Made by a program: the position numbers and the translations under genes. Below, piece after piece: positions 10,897-21,800 of a stretch of 64,000 bases of DNA (within the stretch, counting starts at the first letter, position 1; the number at the start of each line of letters is the position of its first letter). Where the stretch lies: NCBI GenBank assembly GCA_014905825.1, contig JACGCN010000013.1, forward strand, positions 248,001 through 312,000. The letters run 5' to 3'. The notes beneath the pieces were generated by a model. It had not been told where the DNA came from and searched no databases. It saw nothing but the letters and a program-made list of their open reading frames with translations. Origin of the DNA: Lyophyllum atratum (lineage: Eukaryota > Basidiomycota > Agaricomycetes > Agaricales > Lyophyllaceae).

Positions 10897-11537
10897 TCAA
10901 TCGTCGTCAGGCTTTACAATGCACCATAATGATATACACTTGCCTTGCACGAATTTCCAAGTCTGGTGCGGCTTCCCCGAATTGCCCCAGATAGTGACAG
11001 GCGTTCCATTATTAACATTACCATAGTCGGACAGATCAACATTGAGTTTCCTTCCAGGAACGAAGAGTCTTCGAGGGTCCATACAAAATTAGGACGGAGC
11101 AAGGGCGGCGACGAGTATCGCAAAAGACAGCCTACCTGTAGGCTTCAGAGTTGTGCTCGTCATGGTTGATGTCCCATCCAAATTCGTCGTCGACACCCCT
11201 AACTGGGGTGTTGTCTTTTGGGGGGCCACCGAGCCCAAGGAACTTGCCGGTGCCGACGTTCCTCAAGGTCCACTGGTTGCCTTGTCTCCCCATGGTCCAC
11301 TGTGGGGGTGACGGGGTCAGATATCAATAAGGATCGCGATATGTCGACGTGCCTTCTGGTTATCGCCGTTGTGCTGATTCCAGCCTAGGACTGAGCACCG
11401 GTATGATATGTTAGCGATGATACGACTATGTGGTCGACTTTCCACGCACTCGAATGGCCATCCGTGCCCGAGAGGTCGAGAACGGTTTCAGACTTGGCGT
11501 TGACGAGAATGTAAGTTTGTCCTTCTTGGATGGTCAT
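10897..11537 (-). CDS. Ricin-B-type beta-trefoil lectin-like protein
   Basis: Second lectin of the cluster. Four exons join in frame: 11450-11537, 11353-11384, 11136-11299 and 10897-11068, giving 151 residues. The start MTIQEGQTYILVNAKSETV resembles the other two. NQKWTMGRQGNQW, GKFLGLGG, AYRLFVPGRKLNVDLSDYGN, NGTPVTIW and HQTWKFVQG are the three beta-trefoil repeats with their Q-x-W motifs. The intron between exons 2 and 3 begins GC (GCACGT) instead of GT. The splice is needed to keep the QKW motif and frame, so a GC-AG intron is inferred. Exon sizes 32 and 164 equal those of the plus-strand lectin. The C-terminal tail after FVQGK could be a read-through intron, so the last dozen residues are uncertain. 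Confidence 0.8.
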
Positions 11538-12282
11538 GATAGATTGAGGAGCTCAAACCGTTCGAAAAGAAGGGTTTATATACGCTCCTCCCCCTGTATC
11601 ACGCGCAGTTGACTGTCTATGGGTCCATTGGAGAAGCCCTGAGCTCCGAACTTGATCAATTGAGACTCGAAGCACAGTTTGGGCTTGGGATGAGGGGCAA
11701 TTGGAGCCACTTGAAGGATAATGGGTGCCCGCTGACGACTGCTGACCCTTATCGCCATCGATTGTGCCTTCATCATCTATGAGAAGGACATAGCGCACCC
11801 CCGGATTATGGAGACCCTGCACACCGTTCTAATAGTAACATCATCGAATCCGATGTGGCAAGTGGGACCTGAATGCCTGGGTCTGCGTGGACAATGTGGC
11901 GGAAAAGAGGCCGAGAAATAGGGCAAAAATGATCTTGGGCAGATCATGAATGCGTCTGGAAACTAGGTGGAACAAGGTGAAGAGAATAAGGCAAAAAGGA
12001 TCCTGGGCAGATCATGAATACGTCGTGGCAACTAGTAGGTAGAACAAGGTGAAGCTATTTATAGTACATACACACAACAACCGAATCCGATAGGCGTCCC
12101 AAGAATAGAGCAGCGTCTGGAGGGGTATGGAAACAACAAGAATGGAACACAACGTCAACAACGTATGGTATATAGTATCTGCACAAGTCCATGACAGCTC
12201 GGGCCTCGGCGGTCTCCGAACAGAACTAGAGCGTGGCAGTTGGTATCTAGGTGCCGCACAATGACGCAAGAGAAAACGCACC
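11538..12282. other. Intergenic, no gene seen
   Basis: Spacer between two co-oriented lectin genes. It contains a short direct repetition around 11.93-12.05 kb (gggcagatcatgaat...tggaacaaggtgaag-like text occurs twice about 70 bases apart), but no supported gene. Confidence 0.4.
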
Positions 12283-12879
12283 TCAAACGCGGTCAAATCT
12301 CCAAGTCTGATGGACACCTGCCCATCTGTACCAGAGCGTGATAGCGGTGCCGGGTACTTGGCTTCCCTTGTTATTCAGGTCAACGTTGAAGGTAGTGTTG
12401 GGTACGAAGATCCTTTGATTTTTGTTGTTACTTGATTGAACAATACACGTCGGGATGCGTGGGACGTACCTGTAGGTGCTGGGGTCGACCTCATCGTGCC
12501 AGATGTGCCATCCGACGGGTGTTGTCACTGCGACGAGGCGCGTTCCGTTCGTGTTTGAGCCGTCGATGCCGAGGTAGAGCCCGCTGCTCACAGAACGGAA
12601 AGTCCATCCCGAATTTGTCCACTGTAGCGCCCACTGCAGCAAATAAATTGAGTACCGCCGAAATATGATCCAGGCAAAGTACTATACCTTCTGGTTGTTC
12701 GTATTGTGACTGGGGTACCCGATGACTAGGACCCGCAACTTTTAAAAAGAGGTCGTGGGTTGAAATTTTTCTGACATACCTGTTTTGTTGTCCAAGCCGG
12801 ACAAATCCATCACCGTACCAGATTTAGCATTGGTAATCTGGTACGTGAAGCCGGACTGAACGATTTCGGGGGTGGACAT
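12283..12879 (-). CDS. Ricin-B-type beta-trefoil lectin-like protein
   Basis: Third lectin, same strand as the second. The start is MSTPEIVQSGFTYQITNAKS, followed by GTVMDLSGLDNKT. After introns it continues with a short NTNNQK exon, WALQWTNSGWTFRSVSSGLYLG, GWHIWHDEVDPSTYR, then IFVPNTTFNVDLNNKGSQ, GTAITLW and HQTWRFDRV before the stop. It has no signal peptide and so should be cytosolic like the others. The order of motifs is that of a single ricin-B trefoil of about 150 residues. Sequence divergence from the second lectin is clear, so this is an older family expansion. Intron edges are placed by frame and GT/AG only. Confidence 0.8.
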
Positions 12880-13712
12880 GGCGTGTAAAGGCAAATGGCG
12901 CGGAGGGGGGGAGAAGAGAAAGAGCGAGGAGGAAAGCGGAAGTGAAGGGCGTGGAGTTTATGTATCCCTCGAGGCTAAATTATATTGATGGCGATTCGGA
13001 CCTAGAACGACCTTCCGGACGTCATTGCGCGAACCGATTACGGCGTCGTGGAATTAGAAGGACAGCATGGAAGCAGGGCGTACCGTGGCAGATTCCCTGG
13101 TGGCGCCCTATTCGCCCATGCAAGAGCGAGATGGATCAAGGGGTTCCGAAATTTGAACAAATAGCAATAGTCGTGGGTGGTGCGCGGCCGGCAACAAGTG
13201 GGGAACGTGTTATGTGCAGGCGCTAGAGGACTCCAATGAGGACTCAACGAGGCGGGAAAAGAAGGGATATTTGCGCCATCATTTGATTGAGTGGCGGAAT
13301 GCACGTTGTTGGACAGACACCGGCACAATTTGAATATAACAAGACTACATACTTACCTGGCTTGGTCGGTCGTGATCGGAGGGAAATAAGCCCGAGCAGC
13401 CATAAGTACACCGTCGCCTGAACATCGAAAGCGCAGGACAAGGGGAGGACGGTGACACAGGGCAATCGGTTGGTTCATTTTAGGGCCCTTGAGTGCCCAG
13501 AATGGCATAAGTCGAACTATCATGCAATAGCCACGTGGCATGGCCATCAACAACTATCCCTGACGTCGTCCTGACTCCTGAGGTCGCGAATTTGCGGAAA
13601 TCTGAGGCATGTTGGGTTGAACATCCGAGAGAGCGTTGTAACCTTGCATTAGAAATCCCTCCAGGCCCAGCCGAGGGGCGGAATTGCGTACAACATCAGT
13701 GCGACATTGTCC
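12880..13712. other. Intergenic, no gene seen
   Basis: Upstream region of the third lectin and downstream of the phosphatase. Short open frames exist, but none shows a domain or intron structure. Confidence 0.45.
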
Positions 13713-14664
13713 CTACTCGTCATCTGCGTGTCGGCTCCTCCATTTAGCAAGTCCTTTCTCAAATACGTCATGATTGACTCCTCGAGGAACAATGCAGAAC
13801 GTCACCCCTGCAGAACACAATCAGCCCCTTGTACTCACACAAGTACTTTCAGGAGCTTACCAAGTTCCTCGACCTCGCCATTGCGGTGTTCATCATCAAA
13901 GAAAAGCTGTGTCTTCGTTTGGGATCGGTCTCATGAACGAGAAACGCAGGGTGCACACACCATCTCCGAGTATGGTATGCCTGTTTTCTCGTGCAGCTTC
14001 TTGAAGTGCGTAATTTTAGATCCTACAACCCTGGGGGTGAATATGACGTGACGAGATCATGATGAATGATAGCTAGACGCACCAGGGTATATCTCAAGCT
14101 GGTCGAAGAAGTCTATGGCGGGCAATACTTCGTCGTCTTCATGCCCTCGTTGGGGGGGAACGAGAAGGAGCCGCAGCGCTTGTCGTGCTCTGCAGACATT
14201 TGAGTCCTTGAGAACCTCCGCGTGAAGTGAATATCACACACAGCTTTGGTGCATCAGTTCTTGAGCACGCGGCCATCACCACTTCAGCTGTGCGGATACG
14301 ATGCAAGATTTCGGGGACTTCTTTATAGAAGCTGATCTTGTCATTATGTCTAGCAAAGATGACGGTCAGCCTGTAGGGTTGGTGCATTGTTAACCAGCGT
14401 GAATCACTTGTCCAGGATTTCATTAAGGGTATCTTTAGTGCGGTGAAGGGGTCCTACAACGCAGATTTGTGAGCGGTTAAGAGAGGAAAGCAGACAGGGG
14501 AAAACTACCTGTTACATGAGTGTCAATCCACAGATCCCAAAGCGTGTAGCTACGGTTCATCAGGCCCAGGTCCGAATCAGCACGACTGGGCAGTAATGAT
14601 CAAGAACACATTTCGAAACGTACTCGAGATCGAATGCAATGAGTTTCGGAAGCTTAAGAGACAT
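13713..14664 (-). CDS. MDP1: Magnesium-dependent phosphatase MDP-1 (HAD superfamily)
   Basis: HAD-family phosphatase related to eukaryotic MDP-1, which acts on protein-tyrosine or sugar phosphates. It is probably cytosolic. The start is MSLKLPKLIAFDL. The nucleophile motif D-L-D-Y-T is completed across the first intron (GA|C TAC ACG), followed by LWDLWIDTHVTG. Later exons give HNDKISFYKEVPEILHRIR, VVMAACSRTDAPKL, AIDFFDQLEIYPG, KITHFKKLHEKTGIPYSEM, LFFDDEHRNGEVEELG and VTFCIVPRG. The FFDDE motif is the fourth HAD motif with its two acidic residues. The order and the roughly 200-residue length match the family. About six introns are required. It lies head-to-head with the mannosyltransferase gene, with 306 bases between the two ATGs. 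Confidence 0.88.
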
Positions 14665-14970
14665 TGAAATACAAGTTTCCCCGTAGATGGGCTCTACTCT
14701 GGACGGTTTTACAGGCGTCTATTACAACTGCTGCTTATGAAGGTGAAGAGAAAGGGCGGAGATCAACAGAATCGCCGGAAGTTTGTGCCTGTTATCGGCG
14801 GTGGCTCCGCTGATGCCAAGGCGCTGGCGGCACCCCACTATACGGTCCAAGTTTACCGCTTCTCCACCGCTCCACCATCAGTGACATTGCGCAGCGCTGG
14901 TCCTTTTTCGCTGAATCTTCTCCTATCTTCTCTCCTTTTCATTCATAACGAGTCCTGGGGCAAATTTGCC
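14665..14970. promoter_or_regulatory. Shared divergent promoter of MDP-1 and GT15 genes
   Basis: A 306-base spacer between two outward-facing start codons. No clear TATA box is seen on either side. Confidence 0.4.
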
Positions 14971-16735
14971 ATGCAAACATGGGTGCGGTACCTGCTGCTG
15001 GTGTTCGGAATGCTGGTGCGTCATCTTTCACGCTAAGCCTGTTCAGGTACCTCGCTACAACCCCGCTAACCGATTTCGACAAACCGCCAGATCATCCTTC
15101 ATTCCATTTTACGTTTCTCACATGAGGACTATAACCGAGCGACGTCTCTCACAACCATCATCCATGGCGACTCGAAGAAAGCGGAGGCACCCCTCGTACC
15201 CGACGCCTACTACTTCCCAACGGGTCCAATCAATTCGACGCTGGCCGTTGACCGGCGTGCGAACGCGACATTTGTGATTCTGGCGAGGAACTCAGATATC
15301 AATGGTGCTTTGCGGAGTGTGCGGGACATCGAGGATAGATTCAATAAGGGCCGTGGATATCCGTATGTCTTCCTGAATGAGGAGCCCTTTACGGAAGACT
15401 TCAAGAAGTGAGTAGAATCACCATTTGAAGCGACATGTCACTCATATTCTTTATAGACGTGTCTCTGTGCTTTCGGCATCCTTGATGGAATTCGGCCAGA
15501 TTCCCCGCGAACATTGGTACCAACCCGATACGATTGACGAGGCCAAGGCGTCGGAGGCACGGCGGAAGATGGAGGAGGAGAAAATCATCTATGGAGGTGC
15601 GTTGACCAAACTACTTGCTCGGCTGCGCGTGCTAATGTATATCCAGGCAGTGTATCGTAAACATCTTCTCCTATTTCGCGGTAACCGCACGTTGACCTTG
15701 TATCTCTTCAGATACCGCAACATGTGTCGATACAACTCGGGCGTACGTCAAATTATATCGATCGTATCCACGAAGTCAACATGACGTCATATACAGTTTT
15801 TCTTCAAACACGATCTTATGCAGAAGTACCGATGGTACTGGAGGATAGAGTGAGTTCACACTGGCTCCGATAATCCAGCACTTCTGACTTTCTACCAAGG
15901 CCCGAAGTACACTTCCACTGCGACCTCAGCTTCGACCCCTTCCTCTTTATGGAGGACAACGACAAAGTTTACGGTTAGTATCGCAAGTCATGCATGATCA
16001 AAAGACTGGGGACTCATCAAGTGACTCGTTAGGGTGGACAATCACGATGTACGAATTCGAGAAAACGATACCCACGCTGTGGGGGCACGTTCGAGGTGCG
16101 TTCGGCCATACCCTATCATCACCGATCACCAATTCATCCTACTACGTAGATTTCATGGGCATGCACCCCGAGCTCATCGCGGAAGACAACGCACTGGGAT
16201 TCATGTCCCACGACGGCGGAAACAAATATAACTTATGCCATTGTACGTTTATTCCCGACGGTCCAACTCCGCAAGCCTAACACCCCTCGTCGCAGTCTGG
16301 AGCAACTTCGAGATTGCAGACATGGAGTTCTGGAGAGGATCAGCCTATACTGCGTTCTTCGAGTACCTCGACTCCACAGGCGGATTCTACTACGAGGTGG
16401 GTACCCCTCAGCCCACCCAACTCTCCCTTGATAACCTACGTTCAATCCTGTAGCGTTGGGGCGACGCGCCAGTCCACAGCATCGCCGCAGCCATCTTCGC
16501 GAACAAGACCCAGCTCCACTTCTTCGACGAGATCGGATACGAGCACAACCCATACACGCATTGTCCGCAGAAAGAGGATACATGGAAGAAGGGCCGGTGT
16601 TCCTGCGACCAGTCGAAGAGCTTCGGTGAGTTTTGTCTTCCTATTTATAGATTTTTGGGGATGGCGCTGATTGGTTGGATAGATTATGATGGATATTCGT
16701 GCATGAAGAAATGGGATGATTTCATCCGGGGTTGA
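14971..16735 (+). CDS. Alpha-1,2-mannosyltransferase, GT15 (KRE2/MNT1/KTR family)
   Basis: Golgi type II membrane enzyme that adds mannose from GDP-mannose to protein glycans. Eleven exons join in frame: 14971-15015, 15091-15407, 15457-15596, 15647-15656, 15712-15742, 15797-15849, 15900-15973, 16033-16242, 16296-16396, 16454-16625 and 16683-16735, giving 401 residues. The start MQTWVRYLLLVFGML supplies a signal anchor, then a stem (FSHEDYNRATSL). The catalytic domain shows ANATFVILARNSDINGA, YPYVFLNEEPF, FGQIPREHWYQPD, SYRNMCRYNSGFF, YWRIEPEVHFHCDLSFDPF, WSNFEIADMEFWR and YFEYLD-type segments, with a Cys-rich end (HCPQ...CSCDQ). The 10-base exon 15647-15656 is needed to restore GSVSYRNMCR. 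Confidence 0.93.
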
Positions 16736-17475
16736 GCCCAGCGTTTCGTGCCATAGACTTATTGACATAGTATAATATGGGCGTAGCTATAGGCTGCTCT
16801 GTGCCCCTCAACGCCGCATAACTTATTACTTTCATCTCGAAGCAATTTTACGCTCAATGTATGCGTGTTTGTACTTTGCTGCTCCCGGCAGCGAATTTGG
16901 CTGGAATTGTGGAAGGATTTTCGACTGGAGAAGCCAAATACATTCACCATCTCGGGTGAAGTGAAGCCTTCTTTTGGACAGATAGACACAGAACCCGAAA
17001 GCGAGATAAACGCCCTCCCCCAATACACTAACAACTACCCCTCTATTTATTATGCGGCATCCATACTTTCGGTAATTCTAGTCAACCTTACAATACTCCC
17101 TATCCCATGTCTATTTTTGGGAGTGACGGTGATCTGTGAGAACATGATCATCGCGATCCGCGATGAATACTTGGGAAGTAGCTAGGTAGAGAAGATGCGA
17201 TCATGTATTATCTGGTCCTCACCAACTCCTTACTTAGTTGTCGGGCTGGCGAATAGTTACGCCGCAGCGTGATCCATACCTTACTCGGGGTCTGTGCCAG
17301 CAAGGCGTCAACAACCCCTTGTACTCGTTGCATTGATCGATGACGCGCGTCCATTAGCTTCGATGCAGCACCCAGACGCATCAATAGACAGACCCCCAGT
17401 ATGGAGGATCGCCTCAGGCCCCGGCGCTCAGTCGCAAATTTAGCGGCACAACCAAAGACTGTTCTGCCACGACAA
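16736..17475. other. Intergenic, no gene seen
   Basis: Convergent spacer between the mannosyltransferase and the minus-strand SDR. Open frames here (for example 16865-17185) have no recognisable domain. Confidence 0.5.
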
Positions 17476-18534
17476 TCAAGATGGCACCTCAGTAGCTCTG
17501 ACCGTATGCTCCCACAACTTCTTTCTGGCCTCTTCCGATCCAAAGTACCTCTTCATCCCGATATCCTCGCCTCGAGAACCGACCCTGGAGAAGCCATCTC
17601 TGCTATTCAGGAGCCCGTGCAGCATGTACTCGCCGGAATCTGAGTAAGAAAGGGAGAAGGGGGAGGGAAGTCCCAAGAGGGATGAGGCTGCCCTAAACAG
17701 CGTCGAATCCGACGAAGACATCAGCGATGTTCGTACGTATCCAGGATGGGAGTGTACGAAGGTGAGAGCGGGGTTTTTGGCGGAGAATTCCTGGTGAGGT
17801 ACATATGACATTAGTAAAAGGAGTATGAAAAACGGATACAAGTCGCTTACCTGCATCATGAGATCGTTGTACGTCGGTGCTGCGAGTGCAGCATTGAGAA
17901 TTGAGAATGTCTTCTTCAGTCCCAAGTCGTTGAGGTCAATGTTTCCGCCCTTCCCGGCAGCGAGAACTGACAAGACTTTGGAATCTTCTCCAGCTTCCTT
18001 CGCCTTTTGAAGTGCAGGGAGCAAGTTGTTAATAAACTTCCACCGCGCATAATAATGCACTGCGAGCTTCATATCTATGCCTTCCTCCGTCTCATCCCGT
18101 CCCTTCGTTGACATGATGCCAGGGCTCATCACCAGGAAGTTGATCTTCGGTATACGCGTAAGCAGCTCCCTCGTCACAGATTCCACATTCTTCATGAGTG
18201 TCGCATCACACTGGACGAACTCATGCGTGTACTTGGCGCCGTCGGTGGGTTTGGGAAACTGTGCGATGATAGCTTCCGCAGCGGCCCGGTTTCGGCCAAT
18301 GAGGACGATGTGAGCATTTCCTTTGGTGTGCTGGGCGAATGCCTCGGCGAGGCCTTGCCCGATTCCGGATGTCCCGCCTATAAAGAGTGCGACGGGGGTA
18401 TAGGAAGGCTTGAATGCGGCGTTGGCGGTGCGAACAGCAGTAAGGGTGGGCATGCTGGTCTTTGAATAGGAAAAGTAGGAAATTAGCACAACCAGTAGGG
18501 AGGCCAACAGAAGATAGAAACTGGGGAGCTGCAT
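17476..18534 (-). CDS. Membrane-anchored atypical short-chain dehydrogenase
   Basis: NAD(P)-binding protein of the classical-SDR fold. Two exons, 17851-18534 and 17476-17790, give about 332 residues. The chosen start MQLPSFYLLLASLLVVLISY is an N-terminal membrane anchor. It lies 3' of a TATA-like TCTATAAAC on the minus strand near 18.57 kb. The nucleotide-binding motif reads GGTSGIGQG. FLVMSPGIMSTKGRDETEEG is the NNAG-equivalent region. In the active-site helix the sequence is YNDLMMQ, so the usual YxxxK lysine is absent. The intron is exactly 60 bases and has no stop in frame, so retention would add 20 mostly hydrophobic residues. Whether it is catalytically active is uncertain. Confidence 0.82.
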   Translation of the reverse strand: MQLPSFYLLLASLLVVLISYFSYSKTSMPTLTAVRTANAAFKPSYTPVALFIGGTSGIGQGLAEAFAQHTKGNAHIVLIGRNRAAAEAIIAQFPKPTDGAKYTHEFVQCDATLMKNVESVTRELLTRIPKINFLVMSPGIMSTKGRDETEEGIDMKLAVHYYARWKFINNLLPALQKAKEAGEDSKVLSVLAAGKGGNIDLNDLGLKKTFSILNAALAAPTYNDLMMQVSDLYPFFILLLLMSYVPHQEFSAKNPALTFVHSHPGYVRTSLMSSSDSTLFRAASSLLGLPSPFSLSYSDSGEYMLHGLLNSRDGFSRVGSRGEDIGMKRYFGSEEARKKLWEHTVRATEVPS

Positions 18535-18897
18535 GCACCGATGAACCACCCCGTCGACAGTCGTACTTCCAGTGTTTATAGAGGAGTTACAAGGCCGCCC
18601 GACGCGACTTGGATTTGGAAGACGCGTCAAGCCGGCCGATAGAATATTATGTAAGTCACGGATCAGAGAGCTGATGAGGCGTTCAGATGCCAGCTCTACG
18701 CGTAGTTCAGGCAAGACTGGCAAGTGCCCGAATGCGCCCAGTTGAGGACTGACTGAAAAATTGAGATAGCATTGTCGCCTGGACCCGCGACCTGATACTT
18801 CTATCCATATTACTGTAGAAAAGAACGGCCCTGCTCTAATTCGGCCATGGCACGGAGGCAGCATGCCGGAACGGAATAGATACATCAAAGCAAAACA
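18535..18897. promoter_or_regulatory. Promoter of atypical SDR
   Basis: A 363-base spacer between MON2 and the SDR on the same strand. TCTATAAAC on the minus strand lies at about 18573-18581, some 40 bases upstream of the ATG. Confidence 0.4.
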
Positions 18898-21800
18898 TTA
18901 CAAACACACACCCATCTCCTTCCCAACCTCCTTCAAGCAAGCTCGTGCCAACGTCCGTGCATCCAACTCCACAGCGCTCGACCCTCCGATTCCGGTATGG
19001 GTATCGGTGTCGCCGTTCACCACAACGGCAGGCTCCGTGGACGATGCCTGGGTAGGAATCACCCAAGCACATGGTGTCTTCCTCGGTATCGAGGCAATCT
19101 CGCAGAGAACAGGGTAGAAATGGAACAGATGCGCGACGGAAGAGCGCTTGACGGCGTCTGATATCACTTGCGACAGGCTCTGGGATGTGTCAATCGCTAT
19201 ATGAGAAGGAAACCTTGAGTGTTGGGAGATAAATGATAGGCTTTTAACTTACCTGGTTGATCAACAGCGTACTGCGTCGGATTATCTGACAGTCCAGCCC
19301 ACAATGACCCAGGCCACAGCCTCAGCTCTAGGAGTTTCTGGAGAACATAAAGCAATTCATGCTCTCGTGCTCTACAAGTTGCTTAGTTCACGTGAATACC
19401 AGGAAGGCTAGTGTGACTATCGTACCTCGGGAAAGGGAGGTTGCCGCGCAAGGCTTCATCTGCGACGTAGCCAACCAGCGTCGTCCGACATCGATTTAAC
19501 AGGGAGGGCATACTTGACGCCGCTAGCCGTCGCCTTGAATGCTCTTGTTCTGCTTCGACCGTTTAAGTTGGGTTTCACAACAAGGTCGACGTACTCACCA
19601 CTCGTCGTATTGGAACAGATCAAGAACAATAGATCAAAACACCAATAAGAAAAGCGTTCTCGAGGAATCAAGGACCCTGGTTCCGTGCTCCCTATTCCGT
19701 GGCGGTGGTGCACCTCAAATTCTACAACATTCCGAGAAGATTGGAGGTCTGTTGAGGAACTACTGCGGCTGATCACCTCCGAGTGCGATTGGTACAAACG
19801 GCTTCCTTGATGGAGAATCTTGGCCACCTGGGTGACCAAGTAATCGGGAACCCGGCTGTCTCCCAAATGGGGCGCCACGTCGATCTCCAGAGAGGCTATA
19901 AGCGCAAGGTCAAAATTCTCTTCCGCCTCTTGCACGTCGAGCGGGAATGATTCAGCAGCCGAACTGGGTGAAGTTGTACGTCCATAAGTTTGGTGGCAGG
20001 CTTGCGGAGCGAAAGCGACGCACCAATCCGCGAGGATGCCGCCCCGGAAAACATCAAGCACCTGGTGCCATATACCCTCGATGCGATCTGGCGGGATACC
20101 TGAGAAAATGAAGGTATAGTTAAATACAGGGGGCATCATGCCATCGGAGTCAGCAACAGACCTTGTTCAGGCTTATTGACCTGAGGGACACATTCCTTCA
20201 CAATCCGCAAGAAGCTCGTCGTCGCCGTCTTCCACAGAGGTGGATCTTTGCCAAACTTTGAAGGAGCCGGACAATCATATTTCAGTTTCACCGGTATCGA
20301 GTATGCCTATGAGTAAAGATTCGTCAGTCACGAAAGCTGATCGCACATAAAACCAACCGTACAGAGAGAACTGCCTCTAGTGTCCCATCTTTATAGATAT
20401 CGGCGCTATCTTTGAATCGCATGAACAGATCGACGAGCATGGGAAGCGTCTTCTTGGAAATGGCTATGTACGTGATCCGTTTCTGAGGTGTTTGCGTCTT
20501 CGGTATAGGTGGCACATCAAATGCGGCAAGGAAAGGCAACGTTGCGTATTCGGAGAGGTCTCGCAGAACAAGAGATGGCGAACCCGGAACCGACAAATCA
20601 ATATCCTCGATAGTCTCCATGACTGCTGCCTAGATCGAGCTTGGTCAAGAGACCTTATGAACCGAAGATATGGGTCTACATACCTGGACAGGTGGAAGTG
20701 CATCGATATCTGGTCTATAGTCTGGAGAGTTGGGGTATGTCAAGACACCTAACGCAGATGTTAGCATTCGTTAGCTATACAGAAAATTAGATTCCTACCT
20801 TTGAGGATCGCCATCAACCTTGTCAAACGCTCCAAAGACCATTCATGACCATTAATCGCCCTGCTGGCCTTCCTCGTACTCTGAACAACATCCACAAATG
20901 CCACCAGACTCTCTTGTGTAAACGGGGGATGGGACGGAGATTCATCACCCGTCGTCGGTGTCTGGCTACCCGAGCGCCGTATCACAGCCCCACCCAACAC
21001 ATCAATGGTCTGCCACACCCGCTCCAGCACCTCGGAGACAATAGGCGGAAGGTCAAGCGTCGGCGCCACTTTGACGGCCTTCTCCAAGCAGCGCAACGCC
21101 GGCGCGCTTATCACTCTACTGTCCAGAAGGACGGAATCCTGTATATGCGTGACGAACACGTCCCATGCCTTGGAGAACGACTCAAGCTGCATGATCTTCG
21201 GTGCAAGGAACTCGTGCAATATCGAGCCGATAGAATGCAGGGCCAAAATTTTCGATTCATCCCAACTCTGTGCTGCTGACGCATCAGCGGGGCCAGTACT
21301 CGATAAACGGCGGATTTCCGCAGTGAGCGAGTCGAGGAGGGGGAAGGTGACTTTCCAGATACACTGATCCCACGTCTCGAGGCTAAGCGTCGACCCGTAC
21401 AACTGCATCGTCCGAAACAGCGTTTGAATCGCGCCGTCTCGCACTTCCTGCCTCGGGTCCGTACAAAGTCCCAGGACTTCAAGAAGGAGGAACATCCACA
21501 GCTCGCTGTACTCAGGCTCATCGTCCGCATTCTTCCGCTTCGACTGTATAGCATCTGACACGCTCCAGAGCAGACTCGCCGCCGCCGTCAACGCAATGTT
21601 GGTGTCTGCCTGGCGGCCAAATTGGCCAAGGGTACTAATGCACAGCCGGAGGTGCTCCGGCGAAAGCGAGGTGACGGAGTCGCATACGAGGGTTAAGGAC
21701 TGGAACGCGATCTTGACCAAGGCGGTGTAACTCTTTTCGCTGGGGTTGCCCAGGCCCAGTGGCAACGGCTTGCTCCGCATGGATGCCGGCGATGGCGGCG

